The notes: a model not told the origin generated them from the sequence alone. DNA of 64,000 nt from Strongylocentrotus purpuratus (GCF_000002235.5 NW_022145611.1:2222754-2286753), one strand, 5' to 3'; positions 1-13,606 are shown, counted from the stretch's first letter. A program made the numbers and translations.

Positions 1-235
1 TTCCATTCTACCTCTACTACCACCCTACCTGTTCTTCCATTCTACCTCTACTACCACCCTACCTGTTCTTCCATTCTACCTCTACTACTATCCTACATAC
101 ACCCCACCCCCACCCTACCTGTTCTTCCATTTTACCTCTACTACCATCCTACAGCTACCCCTACCTTACACACTCTACCATCTTACCTCTACTACTATCC
201 TACATCTACCCCATCCTACGTCTACCCTCTACTTG
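1..235 (-). repeat. Minisatellite, pyrimidine-rich orientation
   Basis: Tandem units built from words such as ttccattctacctctacta and caccctacctgttc. This is the reverse complement of the array that fills 236-8860. The switch happens near 235, inside the shared word acaagtagagggt: the left side ends ccctctacttg and the right side begins gtggtagtagagg. The segment continues off the window edge. Confidence 0.9.
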
Positions 236-3200
236 GTGGTAGTAGAGGTAGAATGGAAGAACAAGTAGGGTGGTAGTAAAGGTAGGCTGGGAAAACAAGT
301 AGAAGGTAGACATAGGATAGGGTAGATGTAGGATAGTAGTAGAGGTAGGATGATAGTAGAGGTAAAATGGAAGAACAGGTAGGGTTGGGGTGGGGTGGAT
401 GTAGGATGGTAGTAGAGGTAGGATGGTAGTAGAGGTAGAATGGAAGAACAGGTAGGGTGGTAGTAGAGGTAGGGTGTTAGTAGAGGTAGGATGGAAGAAT
501 GGGGAGGGTTGGGTAGATGTAGGATGGTAGTAGAGGTAGAATGGAAGGACAGAAAGGGTGGTAGTAGACGTAGGGAGGTAGAACGGGTAGGGTGGGGGTA
601 GAGTGGGGGGGGGGGGGTGGACGTAGGATGGTAGTAGAGGTAGAATGGAAGAACAGGTAGGGTGGGGGTGGGGTAGATGGGGGTGGATATAGGATGGTAG
701 TAGAGGTATCATTGTAGAATGGGTAGGGTGGGAGTGGACATAGGATGGAAGAATGGGTAGGGTGGGGGTGGGGTGGATGTAGGATGGTAGTAGAGGTAGA
801 ATGGAAGAAGGGGTAGGGTGGGGGTTGATGTAGGATGGTAGCCTAGTAGAGGTAGGATTGCAGTAGAGGTAAAATGGAAGAACAGGTAGGGTGGGGGTGG
901 GGTAGATGAAGGATGGTAGTAGAGGTAGGATGGTTGTAGAGGTAGAATGGAAGAACAGGAAGGGTGGTAGTAGATGTAGGATGGAAGAATGGGTAGAGTG
1001 GGGGTGGGGTGGATGTAGGATGGTAGTAGAGGTAGAATGGGAGAACAGAAAGGGTGGTAGTAGACGTAGGGTGGTAGAACAGGTAGGGTGGGGGTAGAGT
1101 GGGGGGGGTAGACGTAGGATGGTAGTAGAGGTAAAATGGAAGAACAGGTAGGGTGGGGGTGGGGTGTATGTAGGATAGTAGTAGAGGTAGAGTGGAAGAA
1201 CAGGTAGGGTGGTAGTAGACGTAGGATGTAAGAATGGTTAGGGTGGGGTTGGGGTGGATGTAGGATGGAAGTAGAGGTAGAATGGAAGAACAGGTAGGGT
1301 GGTAGTAGAGGTAGGCTGGGAAAACAAGTAGAGGGTAGACGTAGGATAGGGTAGACGTAGGATGGGGTAGATGTAGGATAGTAGTAGAGGTAAGATGGTA
1401 GAGTGGGTAAGGTAGGGGTAGCTGTAGGATGGTAGTGGAAGTAAAATGGAAGAACAGGTAGGGTGGGGGTGGGGTGGATGTAGGATTGTAGTAGAGGTAG
1501 GATGGTAATAGAGGTATCATGGTAGAATGGGAAGGGTGGGGGTGGACGTAGGATGGAAGAATGGGTAGGGTGGGGTGGGGTGGATGTAGGATGGTAGTAG
1601 AGGTAGGGTGGTAGTAGAGGTAGGATGGAAGAATGGGTAGGGTGGGGTAGAGTGGGGGTGGACGTAGGATGGTAGAAGAGGTAAAATGGAAGAACAGGTA
1701 GGGTAGGGGTGGGGTGGATGTAGGATTGTAGTAGAGATAGGATGGTAATAGAGGTATCATGGCAGAATGGGAAGGGTGGGGGTGGACGTAGGATGGAAGA
1801 ATGGGTAGGTGGGGTGGGGTGGATGTAGGATGGTAGTAGAGGTAGGATGGTAGTAGAGGAAGAATGGAAGAACATGTAGGATGGTAGTAGCGGTAAAATG
1901 GAAGAACAGGTAGGGTGGGGGTGGGGTGTATGTAGGATAGTAGTAGAGGTAGAATGGAAGAACAGGTAGGGTGGTAAAAGATGTAGGATGGAAGAATGGG
2001 TAGAGTGGGGGTGGGGTGGATGTAGGATGGTAGTAGAGGTAGAATGGAGGAACAGAAAGGGTGGTAGTAGACGTAGGGAGGTAGAACGGGTAGGGTGGGG
2101 GTAGAGTGGGGGGGGGGGTGGACGAAGGATGGTAGTAGAGGTAAAATGGAAGGACAGGTAGGGTGGTAGTAGTGGTAGGCTGGGAAAACAAGTAGAGGGT
2201 AGACGTAGGATAGGGTAGACGTAGGATGGGGTAGATGTAGGATAGTAGTACAGGTAAGATGGTAGAGTGGGTAAGGTAGGGGTAGCTGTAGGATGGTAGT
2301 AGAGGTAAAATGGAAGAACAGGTAGGGTGGGAGTGGGGTGGATGTAGGATGGTAGTAGAGGTAGGATGGTAATAGAGGTATCATGGTAGAATGGGAAGGG
2401 TGGGGGTGGACGTAGGATGGAAGAATGGGTAGGGTGGGGTGGGGTGGATGTAGGATGGTAGTAGAGGTAGGATGGTAGTAGAGGTAGAATGGAAGAACAG
2501 GTAGGGTGGTAGTAGATGTAGGATGGAAGAATGGGTAGAGTGGGGGTGGGGTGGATGTAGGATGGTAGTAGAGGTAGAATGGAAGGACAGAAAGGGTGGT
2601 GGTAGACGTAGGGAGGTAGAACGGGTAGGGTGGGGGTAGAGTGGGGGGGGGGGTGGACGTAGGATGGTAGTAGAGGTAGAATCAAAGAACAGGTAGGGTG
2701 GTAGTAGAGGTAGAATGGAAGAAGGGGTAGGGTGGGGGGTGGGGTAGATGTAGGATGGTAGTAGAGGTAGGATGGTAATAGAGGTAGAATGGAAGAACAG
2801 GTAGGGTGGTAGTAGAGGTAGGCTGGGAAAACAAGTAGAGGGTATACGTAGGATAGGGTAGACTTAGGATGGGGTAGCTGTAGGATGGTAGTAGAGGTAA
2901 GATGGAAGAACAGGTAGGGTGGGGGTGGGGTGGATGTAGGATGATAGTAGAGGTAGGGTGGTAGTAGAGGCAGGATGGAAGAATGGGAAGGGTGGGGGTG
3001 GACATAGGATGGAAGAATGGGAAGGGTGGGGTGGGGTGGACGTAGGATGGTAGTAGAGGTAGGATGGTAGTAGAGGTAGAATGGAAGAACAGGTAGGGTG
3101 GTAGTAGAGGTAGGATGGAAGAATATGTAGGGTGGGGTGGGGTGGATGTAGGATGGTAGTAGAGGTAGGATGGTAGTAGAGGTAGAATGGAAGAACAGGT

Positions 3201-6200
3201 AGGGTGGTAGTAGAGGTAGGATGGAAGAATGGGTAGGGTGGGGGTAAAGTGGGGGTGGACGTAGGATGGTAGTAGAGGTAAAATGGAAGAACAGGTACGG
3301 TGGGGGTGGGGTGTATGTAGGATAGTAGTAGAGATAGAATGAAAGAACAGGTAGGGTGGTAGTAGATGTAGGATGGAAGAATGGGTAGAGAGTGGGGGTG
3401 GGGTGGATGTAGGATGGTAGTAGAGGTAGAATGGAAGGACAGAAAGGGTGGTGGTAGACGTAGGGAGGTAGAACGGGTAGGGTGGGGGTAGAGTGGGGAG
3501 GGGGGGTGGACGTAGGATGGTAGTAGAGGTAGAATCAAAGAACAGGTAGGGTGGTAGTAGAGGTAGAATGGAAGAAGGGGTAGGGTGGGGGGTGGGGTAG
3601 ATGTAGGATGGTAGTAGAAGTAGGATGGTAATAGAGGTAGAATGGAAGAACAGGTAGGGTGGTAGTAGAGGTAGGCTGGGAAAACAAGTAGAGGGTATAC
3701 GTAGGATAGGGTAGACTTAGGATGGGGTAGATGTAGGATAGTAGAAGAGGTAAGATGGTAGAGTGGGTAAGGTAGGGGTAGCTGTAGGATGGTAGTAGAG
3801 GTAAAATGGAAGAACAGGTAGGGTGGGGGTGGGGTGGATGTAGGATGGTAGTAGAGGTAGGGTGGTAGTAGAGGCAGGATGGAAGAATGGGAAGGGTGGG
3901 GGTGGACATAGGATGGAAGAATGGGTAGGGTGGGGTGGGGTGGACGTAGGATGGTAGTAGAGGTAGGATGGTAGTAGAGGTAGAATGGAAGAACAGGTAG
4001 GGTGGTAGTAGAGGTAGGATGCAAGAATGGGTAGGGTAGGGGTAAAGTGGGGGTGGACGTAGGATGATAGTAGAGGTAAAATGGAAGAACAGGTAGGGTG
4101 GGGGTGGGGTGTATGTAGGATAGTAGTAGAGGTAGAATGGAAGAACAGAAAGGGTGGTAGTAGACGTAGGGAGGTAGAACGGGTAGGGTGGGTGTAGAGT
4201 GGGGGGGGGGGGGTGGACGTAGGATGGTAGTAGAGGTAGAATGAAAGAACAGGTAGGGTGGTAGTAGAGTGGGATGGAAGAATGGGTAGAGTGGGGGTGG
4301 GGTGGATGTAGGATGGTAATAGAGGTAGAATGGAAGAACAGAAAGGGTGGTAGTAGACGTAGGGAGGTAGAACGGGTAGGGTGGGTGTAGAGTGGGGGGG
4401 GGGTGGACGTAGGATGGTAGTAGAGGTAGAATGGAAGAACAGGTAGGGTGGTAGTAGAGGTAGAATGGAAGAAGGGGTAGGGTGGGGGTGGGTTGATGTA
4501 GGATGGTAGTAGAAGTAGGATGGTAGTAGAGGTAGAATGGAAGAAGGGGTAGGGTGGGGGTAGAGTGGGGGTGGACGTAGGATGGTGGTAGAGGTAACAT
4601 GGAAGAATAGGTAGGGTGGGGGTGGGGTGGATGTAGGATGGTAGTAGAGGTAGAATGGAAGAACAGGTAGGGTGGGGGTGGGGTGGATGTAGGATTGTAG
4701 TAGAGATAGGATGGTAATAGAGGTATCATGGCAGAATGGGAAAGGTGGGGGTGGACGTAGGATGGAAGAATGGGTAGGTGGGGTGGGGTGGATGTAGGAT
4801 GGTAGTAGAGGTAGGATTGTAGTAGAGGAAGAATGGAAGAACATGTAGGATGGTAGTAGCGGTAAAATGGAAGAACAGGTAGGGTGGGGTGTATGCAGGA
4901 TAGTAGTAGAGGTAGAATGGATGAACAGGTAGGGTGGTAAAAGATGTATGATGGAAGAATGGGTAGAGTGGGGGTGGGGTGGATGTAGGATGGTAGTAGA
5001 GGTAGAATGGAAGAACAGAAAGGGTGGTAGTAGACGTAGGGAGGTAGAACGGGTAGGGTGGGGGTAGAGTGGGGGGGGGGGGGGGTGGACGTAGGATGGT
5101 AGTAGAGGTAGAATGGAAGGACAGGTAGGGTGGTAGTAGTGGTAGGCTGGGAAAACAAGTAGAGGGTAGACGTAGGATAGGGTAGACGTAGGATGGGGTA
5201 GATGTAGGATAGTAGTACAGGTAAGATGGTAGAGTGGGTAAGGTAGGGGTAGCTGTAGGATGGTAGTAGAGGTAAAATGGAAGAACAGGTAGGGTGGGAG
5301 TGGGGTGGATGTGGGATGGCAGTAGAGGTAGGATGGTAATAGAGGTATCATGGTAGAATGGGAAGGGTGGGGGTGGACGTAGGATGGAAGAATGGGTAGG
5401 GTGGGGTGGGGTGGATGTAGGATGGTAGTAGAGGTAGGATGGTAGTAGAGGTAGAATGGAAGAACAGGTAGGGTGGTAGTAGAGGTAGGATGGAAGAATG
5501 GGTAGGGTAGGGGTAAAGTGGGGGTGGACGTAGGATGGTGGTAGAGGTAACATGGAAGAATAGGTAGGGTGGTGGTGGGGTGGATGTAGGATGGTAGTAG
5601 AGGTAGAATGGTAGTAGAGGTAAAATGGAAGAACAGGTAGGGTTTGGGGTGGGGTGGATGTACGAATCTAGTAGAGGTAGTAGAGGTAGAATGGAAGAAC
5701 AGATAGGGTGGTAGTAGAGGTAGGATGGAAGAATGGGTAGGGTGGGGTGGGGTGGATGTAGGATGGTAGTAGAGGTAGGATGGTTGTAGAGGTAGAAGGG
5801 AAGAACAGGTAGGGTGGTAGTAGAGGTAGAATGGAAGAAGGGGTAGGGTGGGGGTAGAGTGGGGGTGGACGAAGGATGGTAGTAGAGGTAGAATGGAAGA
5901 ACAGGTAGGGTGGTAGTAGAGGTAGAATGGAAGAAGGGGTAGGGTGGGGGTAGAGTGGGGGTGGACGTAGGATGGTAGTAGAGGTATGATGGTAGTAGAG
6001 GAAAAAATGGAAGAACAGGTAGGGTGGGGTGGGGTGAATGTACGAATCTAGTAGAGGTAGTAGAGGAAGAACAGGTAGGGTGGTAGTAGAGGTAGGATGG
6101 AAGAATGGGTAGGGTGGGGGTAGAGTGGGGGTGGACGTAGGATGGTAGTAGAGGTAAAATAGAAGTAGACAGAACAGAAAGGGTGATAGTAGACGTAGGG

Positions 6201-8860
6201 AGGTAGAACGGGTGGGGTGGATGTAGGAAGGTAGTAGAGGTAGGATGGTAGTAGAGGTAAAATGGAAGAACAGGTAGGGTGGTGGTGGGGTAGATGTACG
6301 AATCTAGTAGAGGTAGTAGAGGTAGAATGAAAGAACAGGTAGGGTGGTAGTAGAGGTAGGATGGAAGAATGGGTAGGGTGGGGGTAGAGTGGGGGTGGAC
6401 GTAGGATGGTAGTAGACGTAAAATGGAAGAACAGGTAGGGTGGGGGTGGGGTGTATGTAGGATCGTAGTAGAGGTAGAATGGAAGAACACGTAGGGTGGT
6501 AGTAGACGTAGGATGGAAGAATGGGTATGGTGGGGGTGGGGTGGATGTAGGATGGTAGTAGAGGTAGGATGGTAGTAGAGTAGAATGGAAGAAGGGGTAG
6601 GGTGGGGGTAGGGTGGGGTGGATGTAGGAAGGTAGTAGAGGTAGGATGGTAGTAGAGGTAAAATGGAAGAACAGGTAGGGTGGTGGTGGGGTGGATGTAC
6701 GAATCTAGTAGAGGTAGTAGAAGTAGAATGAAAGAACAGGAAGGGTGGGGTAGATGTAGGATGGTAGTAGAGGAAGGATGGTAGTAGAGTAGAATGGAAG
6801 AACGGGTAGGGTGGGGGTAGAGTGGGGGGTGGACGTAGGATGGCAGTAGAGGTATCATGGTAGAATGGGTAGGGTGGGGGTGGACGTAGGATGGAAGAAT
6901 GGGTAGGGTGGGGGTGGAGTGGATGTAGGATGGTAGTAGAGGTAGAATGCAAGAACAGAAAGGGTGGTAGTAGACGTAGGAAGGTAGAATGGCTGGGGTG
7001 GATGTAGGAAGGTAGTAGAGGTAGGATGGTAGTAGAGGTAAAATGGAAGAACAGGTAGGGTGGTGGTGGGGTGGATGTACGAATCTAGTAGAGGTAGTAG
7101 AGGTAGAATGAAAGAACAGGTAGGGTGGTAGTAGAGGTAGGATGGAAGAATGGGTAGGGTGGGGTAGAGTGGGGGTGGACGTAGGATGGTAGTAGAGGTA
7201 AAATGGAAGAACAGGGAGGGTGGGGTAGATGTAGGATAGTAGTAGAGGAAGGATGGTAGTAGAGTAGGATGGAAGAACGGGTAGGGGTTGACGTAGGATG
7301 ATAGTAGAGGTAGAATGGAAGAACAGGAAGGGTGGTAGGAGAGGTAGGCTGGGAAAACAAGTAGAGGGTAGACGTAGGATAGGGTAGACTTAGGACGGAA
7401 GAACAGGTAGGGTGGGGGTGGACGTTGGATGGTATATAGAGGTAGGATAGAAGAATAGGCAGTATTGAGGTTGACAAAAGATTATAGTAGAGATAGGATC
7501 ATAGTAGAGGCAATATGGAATAATGGGTAGGGTGAGGGTGGGGTAGACGTAGGATGGTAGTAGATGTAGGATTGTAGTAGAGGTAAAATGGAAGAACAGG
7601 TAGGGTGGTAGTAGAGGTAAAATGGAAGAACAGGTAGGGTGGGGGTCGGGTGTATGTAGGATAGTAATAGAGGTAGAATGGAAGAACAGGTAGGGTGGTA
7701 GTAGACGTAGGATGGAAGAATGGGTAGGGTGGGGGTGGGGTGGATGTAGGATGGTAGTAGAGGTAGAATGGAAGAACAGAAAGGGTGGTAGTAGACGTAG
7801 GGAGGTAGAACGGGTAGGGTGGGGGTAGACTGGGGGGGGGGGGGGGTGGACGTACGATGGTAGTAGAGGTAGAATGGAAGAACAGGTAGGGTGGTAGTAG
7901 AGGTAGGCTGGGAAAACAAGTAGAGCGTAGATGTAGGATAGGGTAGACGTAGGATGGAAGAACAGGTAGGGTGGGGGTAGAGTGGGGGTGGACGTAGGAT
8001 GGTAGTAGAGGTAGAATGGAAGAACAGGTAGGGTGGTAGTAGAGGTAGGCTGGGAAAACAAGTAGAGGGTAGACGTGGGATAGGGTAGACGTAGGATGGA
8101 AGAACAGGTAGGGTGGGGGTAGAGTGGGGGGTGGACGTAGGATGGTAGTAGAGGTAAAATGGAAGAACAGGTAGGGTGGGGACGGGGTGTATGTAGGATG
8201 GTAGTAGAGGTAGAATGGAAGAACAGGTAGGGTGGTAGTAGACGTAGGATGGAAGAATGGGTAGGGTGGGGTGGGGTGGATATAGGATGGTAGTAGAGGT
8301 AGGATGGTAGTAGAGGTAAAATGGAAGAACAGGTAGGGTGGTAGTAGACGTAGGGAGGTAGAACAGGTAGGGTGGGGGTAGACTGGGGGGGGGGAAGTAG
8401 GATGGGGTAGATGTAGGATAGTAGTAGAGGTAAGATGGTAGAGTGGGTAAGGTAGGAGTAGCCGTAGGATGGTGGTAGAGGTAGAATGGAAGAACGGGTA
8501 GGGTGGGGGTAGGCGTAGGATGGGGGTAGGCGTAGGATGGGGGTAGAACAAGGGTGGTAGTAGGCGTAGGGTGGTAGTAAACGTAGGATGGTAATAGACG
8601 TAAAAGATGGTAGTAGAGGTAGGATAGAAGTATGGATAATGTTGGGGTTGATGAAGGATGGTAGTAGAGATAGGATTGAAGTACAGGTAGGGTGGTAGTA
8701 GACGAAGGATGGTAAATGAGTTAAGATGGAAGAATGGATAGGGTGGTAGTAGGCGTAGGATGGTAGTAGAGGAAGGATTGAAGAATGGGTAGGGTGGGGT
8801 AGACGTAGGGTTGGGGTAGGGTGGGGTAGACGTAGGATGGGGGTAGACGTAGGATGGAAG
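236..8860 (+). repeat. 8.6-kb purine/G-rich minisatellite array
   Basis: Short modules of about 20-60 bp (ggtagggtggtagtagaggt, agaatggaagaaca, gggtgggggtggggtggatg, taggatggtagtagagg) are shuffled through 8.6 kb. Longer higher-order blocks are marked by ggtaggctgggaaaacaag, which recurs near 285, 1312, 2186, 2820, 3672, 5149, 7346, 7905 and 8046. Runs of 8-18 G occur near 606, 2109, 4202, 5071, 7831 and 8387. Units are more diverged after about 8500. Long Pro/Tyr/Ser/Thr-rich frames (up to 764 codons) are open on the minus strand in all three phases. They are a composition effect and are not annotated as genes. Confidence 0.95.
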
Positions 8861-9085
8861 TCTGACTGTAGTGGGTAAAGGGTATGAAATGTAGGAAGGT
8901 AGCAGAAGAAGGACTTACGCATACACAAACACATACACGCACTCATTATAAATATCTTTTAAATGTTTGAAAAGCTCATTTCATTGAAGAAAAACACATG
9001 ACAGTAGAAAGTGTATCAGAATTTCATTTTATGTTTCAACGGTACTTTATGTATTATATCACAAAGTGTATAATAATTCCAAAGC
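8861..9085. other. AT-rich spacer after the minisatellite
   Basis: Nothing coding is seen. The first part contains an alternating acacaaacacatacacgcac tract, followed by ordinary AT-rich sequence. Confidence 0.6.
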
Positions 9086-9124
9086 ATTATTTATTTATTT
9101 ATTTATTCATTTATTTATTTATTT
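9086..9124. repeat. (TTTA)n microsatellite
   Basis: About nine ttta/ttat units with one ttca variant. It lies just before gacagggtagccaattcacc, a word that in marine invertebrate genomes often sits at the 3' end of LINE-type repeats; that link is an inference from memory. Confidence 0.85.
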
Positions 9125-9237
9125 CTAATCTTTTGACAGGGTAGCCAATTCACCAATAAGTAGTGGTCTTCCATGGGGCCCTGAAAAAACCTGAACATAT
9201 TTACATCGTTTATAACGTTTATACAGAACAGTTAAAA

Positions 9238-10462
9238 AATAATACTCGTTTGCCAAATATACATATATCATTAACATTATCTTTATTTGTGAAATATATT
9301 TATATTTTTTGGTCTCATAAAATCAGTAATTCAATCATAAGAGTTATACAAATTTTTACACTATTGCAATATGTCAAAATATTCTACTAATTATGCATAT
9401 ATTACATTTGCATTTTCTTGATTTTCAATGACATTGACATTGACATTGTTCACAAACAAATAGAGTCAGTAAATAGTATAAATATGCTTCAATAAATCAG
9501 TTATGAGTATTGTATTGAAACACAAACAATGATATTACCCAGGTACGTCAATCCTAAGGGTTGCAACTAACTTTAGAAGTAGCTGTCTATAGAACATAAT
9601 AATGCAATGTTTTCCCCAATAATGGATTGGCGCCCCTACCCACATCACAATAATACTCGTTTGCAAAATAAACATATATCATTAACATTATCTTTATTTG
9701 TGAAATACATTTATACTTTTTTGGTCTCATAAAATCAGTAATTCAATCATAAGAGTTATACAAATTTTTACACTATTGCAATATGTCAAAATATTCTACT
9801 AATTATGCATATATTACATTTGCATTTTCTGGATTTTCAATGACATTGACATTGACATTGTTCACAAACAAATAGAGTCAGTAAATAGTATAAATATGCT
9901 TCAATAAATCAGTATGAGTATTGTATTGAAACACAAACAATGATATTACCCAGGGACGTCAATCCTAAGGGTTGCAACTAACTTTAGAAGTAGCTGTCTA
10001 TAGAACATAATAATGCAATGTTTTCCCCAATAATGGATTGGCGCCCCTACCCACATCATAATAATACTCGTTTGCAAAATAAACATATATCATTAACATT
10101 ATCTTTATTTGTGAAATACATTTATATTTTTTGGTCTCATAAAATCAGTAATTCAATCATAAGAGTTATACAAATTTTTACACTATTGCAATATGTCAAA
10201 ATATTCTACTAATTATGCATATATTACATTTGCATTTTCTGGATTTTCAATGACATTGACATTGTTCACAAACAAATAGAGTCAGTAAATAGTATAAATA
10301 TGCTTCAATAAATCAGTTATGAGTATTGTATTGAAACACAAACAATGATATTACCCAGGGACGTCAATCCTAAGGGTTGCAACTAACTTTAGAAGTAGCT
10401 GTCTATAGAACATAATAATGCAATGTTATCCCCAATAATGGATTGGCGCCCCTACCCACATC
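9238..10462 (+). repeat. 411-bp tandem repeat, three units
   Basis: Units start with aataatactcgtttgc at 9238, 9649 and 10060 and end with a segment containing ccccaataatggattggcgc. They are nearly identical. Differences include a 6-bp change in the number of cattga words and single substitutions. Small open frames inside (for example 9163-9390 and 10018-10212) repeat with the unit and have no protein features. The AT-rich unit resembles a satellite or a tandemly amplified repeat end. Confidence 0.92.
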
Positions 10463-10959
10463 GATGTGACTGGAGATGTCATGAAGACATTTCTTGAATG
10501 TCTCCTCTTGCCATCAAACCTGTCATGTGGGTCCTACATAGCACAGGACGTGCAGTTACCATGGTTACAGGTGGCAAGTAGATTTACCTTGATCACGCAA
10601 TAGTACAGATATTGGATGAATGTTGGACAAATGAACTTCATTATGTCCAATGGAAATAATCATCCTAGTACCAATTGGAAATTATCCTTGTGGAACTCAA
10701 AATCTAATTCTTGTATCGTCAACCAACTTTGATAGGATGAGGATTTAACTATTGATGAAATTAGAAGGGGGTATGTGATGGGGGAAATTCCTCATGTGAT
10801 TCTTTGCCCCTCCCATATGAGTCGAACGTGGTATATTTGGGATGAGGTACTTTATTGCCCCTCCCCTATAGTATAATAATGGGAGGAGCCCGTCAATGTA
10901 GGAGCACTGCTTATATATGCCACTAGCTAGGCTCCTCCCTGTCACTGTATATATGCATT
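10463..10959. other. Non-coding, no gene seen
   Basis: No convincing exon. The second half contains several imperfect gcccctccc / ggggaggg words that foreshadow the 114-bp repeat downstream. Confidence 0.5.
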
Positions 10960-11187
10960 GGTATGCAGGGGAGGGACCCATTTGAAGATGGTATTCTGAG
11001 TTTCCCCTCCCCTTCTAGCTTACAACAGGCAATGAGAGGAGCAATTGATTGAAGCTCCTCCCTATCTGTATATGGTATGCAGGGGAGGGACCCATTTGAA
11101 GATGATGTTCTGCATTTCCCCTCCCCTTCTGGCTTACAACAGATAATGAGAGGAGCAATTGATTGAAGCTCCTCCCTATCTGTTGTG
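10960..11187 (+). repeat. 114-bp tandem duplication
   Basis: Two copies starting ggtatgcaggggagggaccc at 10960 and 11074, each ending gaagctcctccctatctg. They differ at roughly ten positions. Each unit holds complementary gggagggg / cccctcccc words that could pair, so it may derive from a foldback element. Confidence 0.88.
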
Positions 11188-12265
11188 TTTAAGGATCAGG
11201 GAGGGGTACATTCTGACCGGCACATTTTGCGTTTTTTTATCATCCATTGGCCCAGGCTTGGGGTATTCCCTACCACTGTCCTGTAATTCCTGTTGTTTAG
11301 CTCAACTAGGAGGGGCTCCATCCTCCCATCCTCACCCCCTTAAAAAAAATATTTGTTATGACCAGACGCCCCAGCCCTCTAAGGGCAAAGGCATTATAGA
11401 GTTCCAAAAGAGAATCTCAGTAAAGCTTACTTGCCACCTGTAGTAAAAAAAAATGATAAAAAAAGGGTGCAGGTATTTCAATGCTAAACCATCCACTGTA
11501 TGAAAACGATAAGGATATATGTCTATCCTAAAACCATACAAAAATACCAGTTCAGGGAAAAGGTGCAGAAGAACAGGCTACATACTTGCCTGGCTACACC
11601 AAACTGGTATATACTACAAAATGTACGTATCTTCATCGTTATGTAAAAAGCAGCAGTTTAAATGTCAAGTAAAGAGAGAGAGAGGGTATGCACTGACGTG
11701 ACACAAACATATAAGACAATGGGAGGAAACATACTATGAATTCCTCCTATTTCCCTCTCTCACATATTCTGCTAACATCTTATAATCAAACCTTGAACAT
11801 AAAGGTATGTTGTTCTAGTGGAACATTGATTACCAATACAACAAACAATGTTGTATGGTAGGAAACTGTCTACCAATAAAGCTATACACTCTCCTATAAA
11901 TATACAGTGGATGGCACTATACCAGTCAAACATTCTTTTAACCGTGTAACCATGTTTCCCATATAGAGACATCACAGATGTATAAGCACTATAGTATCCT
12001 ACAATCCAATGACCACCATTTTACGAGGCCATTTGAACATCTAAATAGTGTAAACATTTGTTTTCAGAAGGGAAAAACAAAGTCAAATTTATTCTCAAAC
12101 ATGGCTTTAACATGAACAGGCACCTTGCCTAAGCTAGTACACATACAAGGGACATATCCCTGTATAAACAAGATGAAGCAGATAATACTGCTTAGTGGGA
12201 ACATATACTTGTATGACATGGTTAAAAGAATGAATGCAATTTGTGGTATAGCTACACTTGTGACA
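11188..12265. other. Non-coding, no gene seen
   Basis: AT-rich sequence with short open frames lacking splice context or recognisable protein motifs. A short (ag)n tract lies near 11670. Confidence 0.5.
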
Positions 12266-12301
12266 GTTCCTAACTCACCAGAGGTTCCTAACTCACCAGA
12301 G
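12266..12301 (+). repeat. 18-bp direct duplication
   Basis: The word gttcctaactcaccagag occurs twice in a row at 12266 and 12284, inside non-coding sequence. Confidence 0.85.
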
Positions 12302-13606
12302 GTACACACGTATGCATCCATGAATATGGTACATACATGTACACCATACCAAGCTAACAAGGAAGCTTATGCCAGGCTTCAGGAGGACTACAGCCTCCAC
12401 CCTCATCAAAATGAGAGCTCCTGGATATGTTAACAGGAGATTATGGGGGTTCTACAATCAAATTATATTAGAGTATGGCCGTTACTAACAAATATATACC
12501 AGTAATTATATGTGATATAAGAATTTCAAACATACTATGGCAAATTAGAAGTGTTGTTAACACAGTATCAGGTATTGCAATCATCCCTTCAATAACATAA
12601 ACGCATGAATATATAAACAGCAAACTTGTGTTGCATTTAAATCATTTCACAATCAACAATTAGCAACGATAAATCTCTTTTTCACAATAAATGAATCCAT
12701 CTTTTTTTAAATATCAAATCTATGTTATGATAAAAAGTAAAGCATGATAACTAGTATGATAACCAGTGCAGAACAGAATGTTTGATAACAACTACAATAA
12801 GATAACAAAGTATATAGTGCTCTAACTTGGTTCATAATATAAATTATCAAAATATCAATATTAATATTGATACAAAAGCAAACTTGTACAACATTTTGTG
12901 TACAGGAAAAAAAAAAAGGTCTCACAGAAATACTTGGAATGTATGATTTACAATTACCAATTGATAATTAAAAAAACAATCATGTTATATTTCTATATTT
13001 CTGAATTGTAACAGGGTATGAACATTTCCCACTTGCAAAGTACAAATAAACTTTAGATGCCAGGAATATATTGACCCTTAATTTTTTCTCATGCTCTCAC
13101 AATACTAGGAATTAAAGCATGGCACAATGATGCACAACTTTATTAATTTATTAGCCAACTTAATTAACACTTTCACGTCTGGAAATGAAAACAAAGTTGC
13201 TGGTGCAAAAAGAGTTTACTCACCCACGTCTGGGTTAATAAACCCTATTGCATATTCAGGATAAGTTGACATATGCACGTCTGCATGTGTAAACTTTACC
13301 TGCTGAACCAAAGTAATATTAAGAGCCATTTAACAAACAGATCTTTATCATGTATAATTCCATATATTGTTGTGCAGAGACTGATAAGCAACACGTGACT
13401 GAGACTAAATTCCATCTTCAGTCCCGAGATGAATTTGATTTTTGTTTTTCTCTAAATTCCTCCATCTGGAATTTTCTGCTTAAACAATGCAAGTGGGATG
13501 CCTAACAAAATTTTAAACAAAAATCTTCAAAAGATCAAGCTTTAGATGCAAGACAAAAAAGACAATTCGGATAATAAACAAATTTGAACATTAATAAGGA
13601 AAATTA
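12302..13606. other. Non-coding, no gene seen
   Basis: AT-rich DNA. The word cacgtctg recurs three times between 13170 and 13290 without regular spacing. No exon recognised. Confidence 0.5.

Noticed and set aside
206..8946. Long minus-strand Pro/Tyr/Ser/Thr-rich open frames (658, 764, 544, 518 codons and others)
   Set aside because: They lie wholly within the minisatellite, overlap one another in all phases, and have no start, splice or domain features; pure composition effect.
9163..10212. Repeated 64-75-codon plus-strand frames
   Set aside because: They recur with the 411-bp satellite unit, have no recognisable motif, and are AT-driven.
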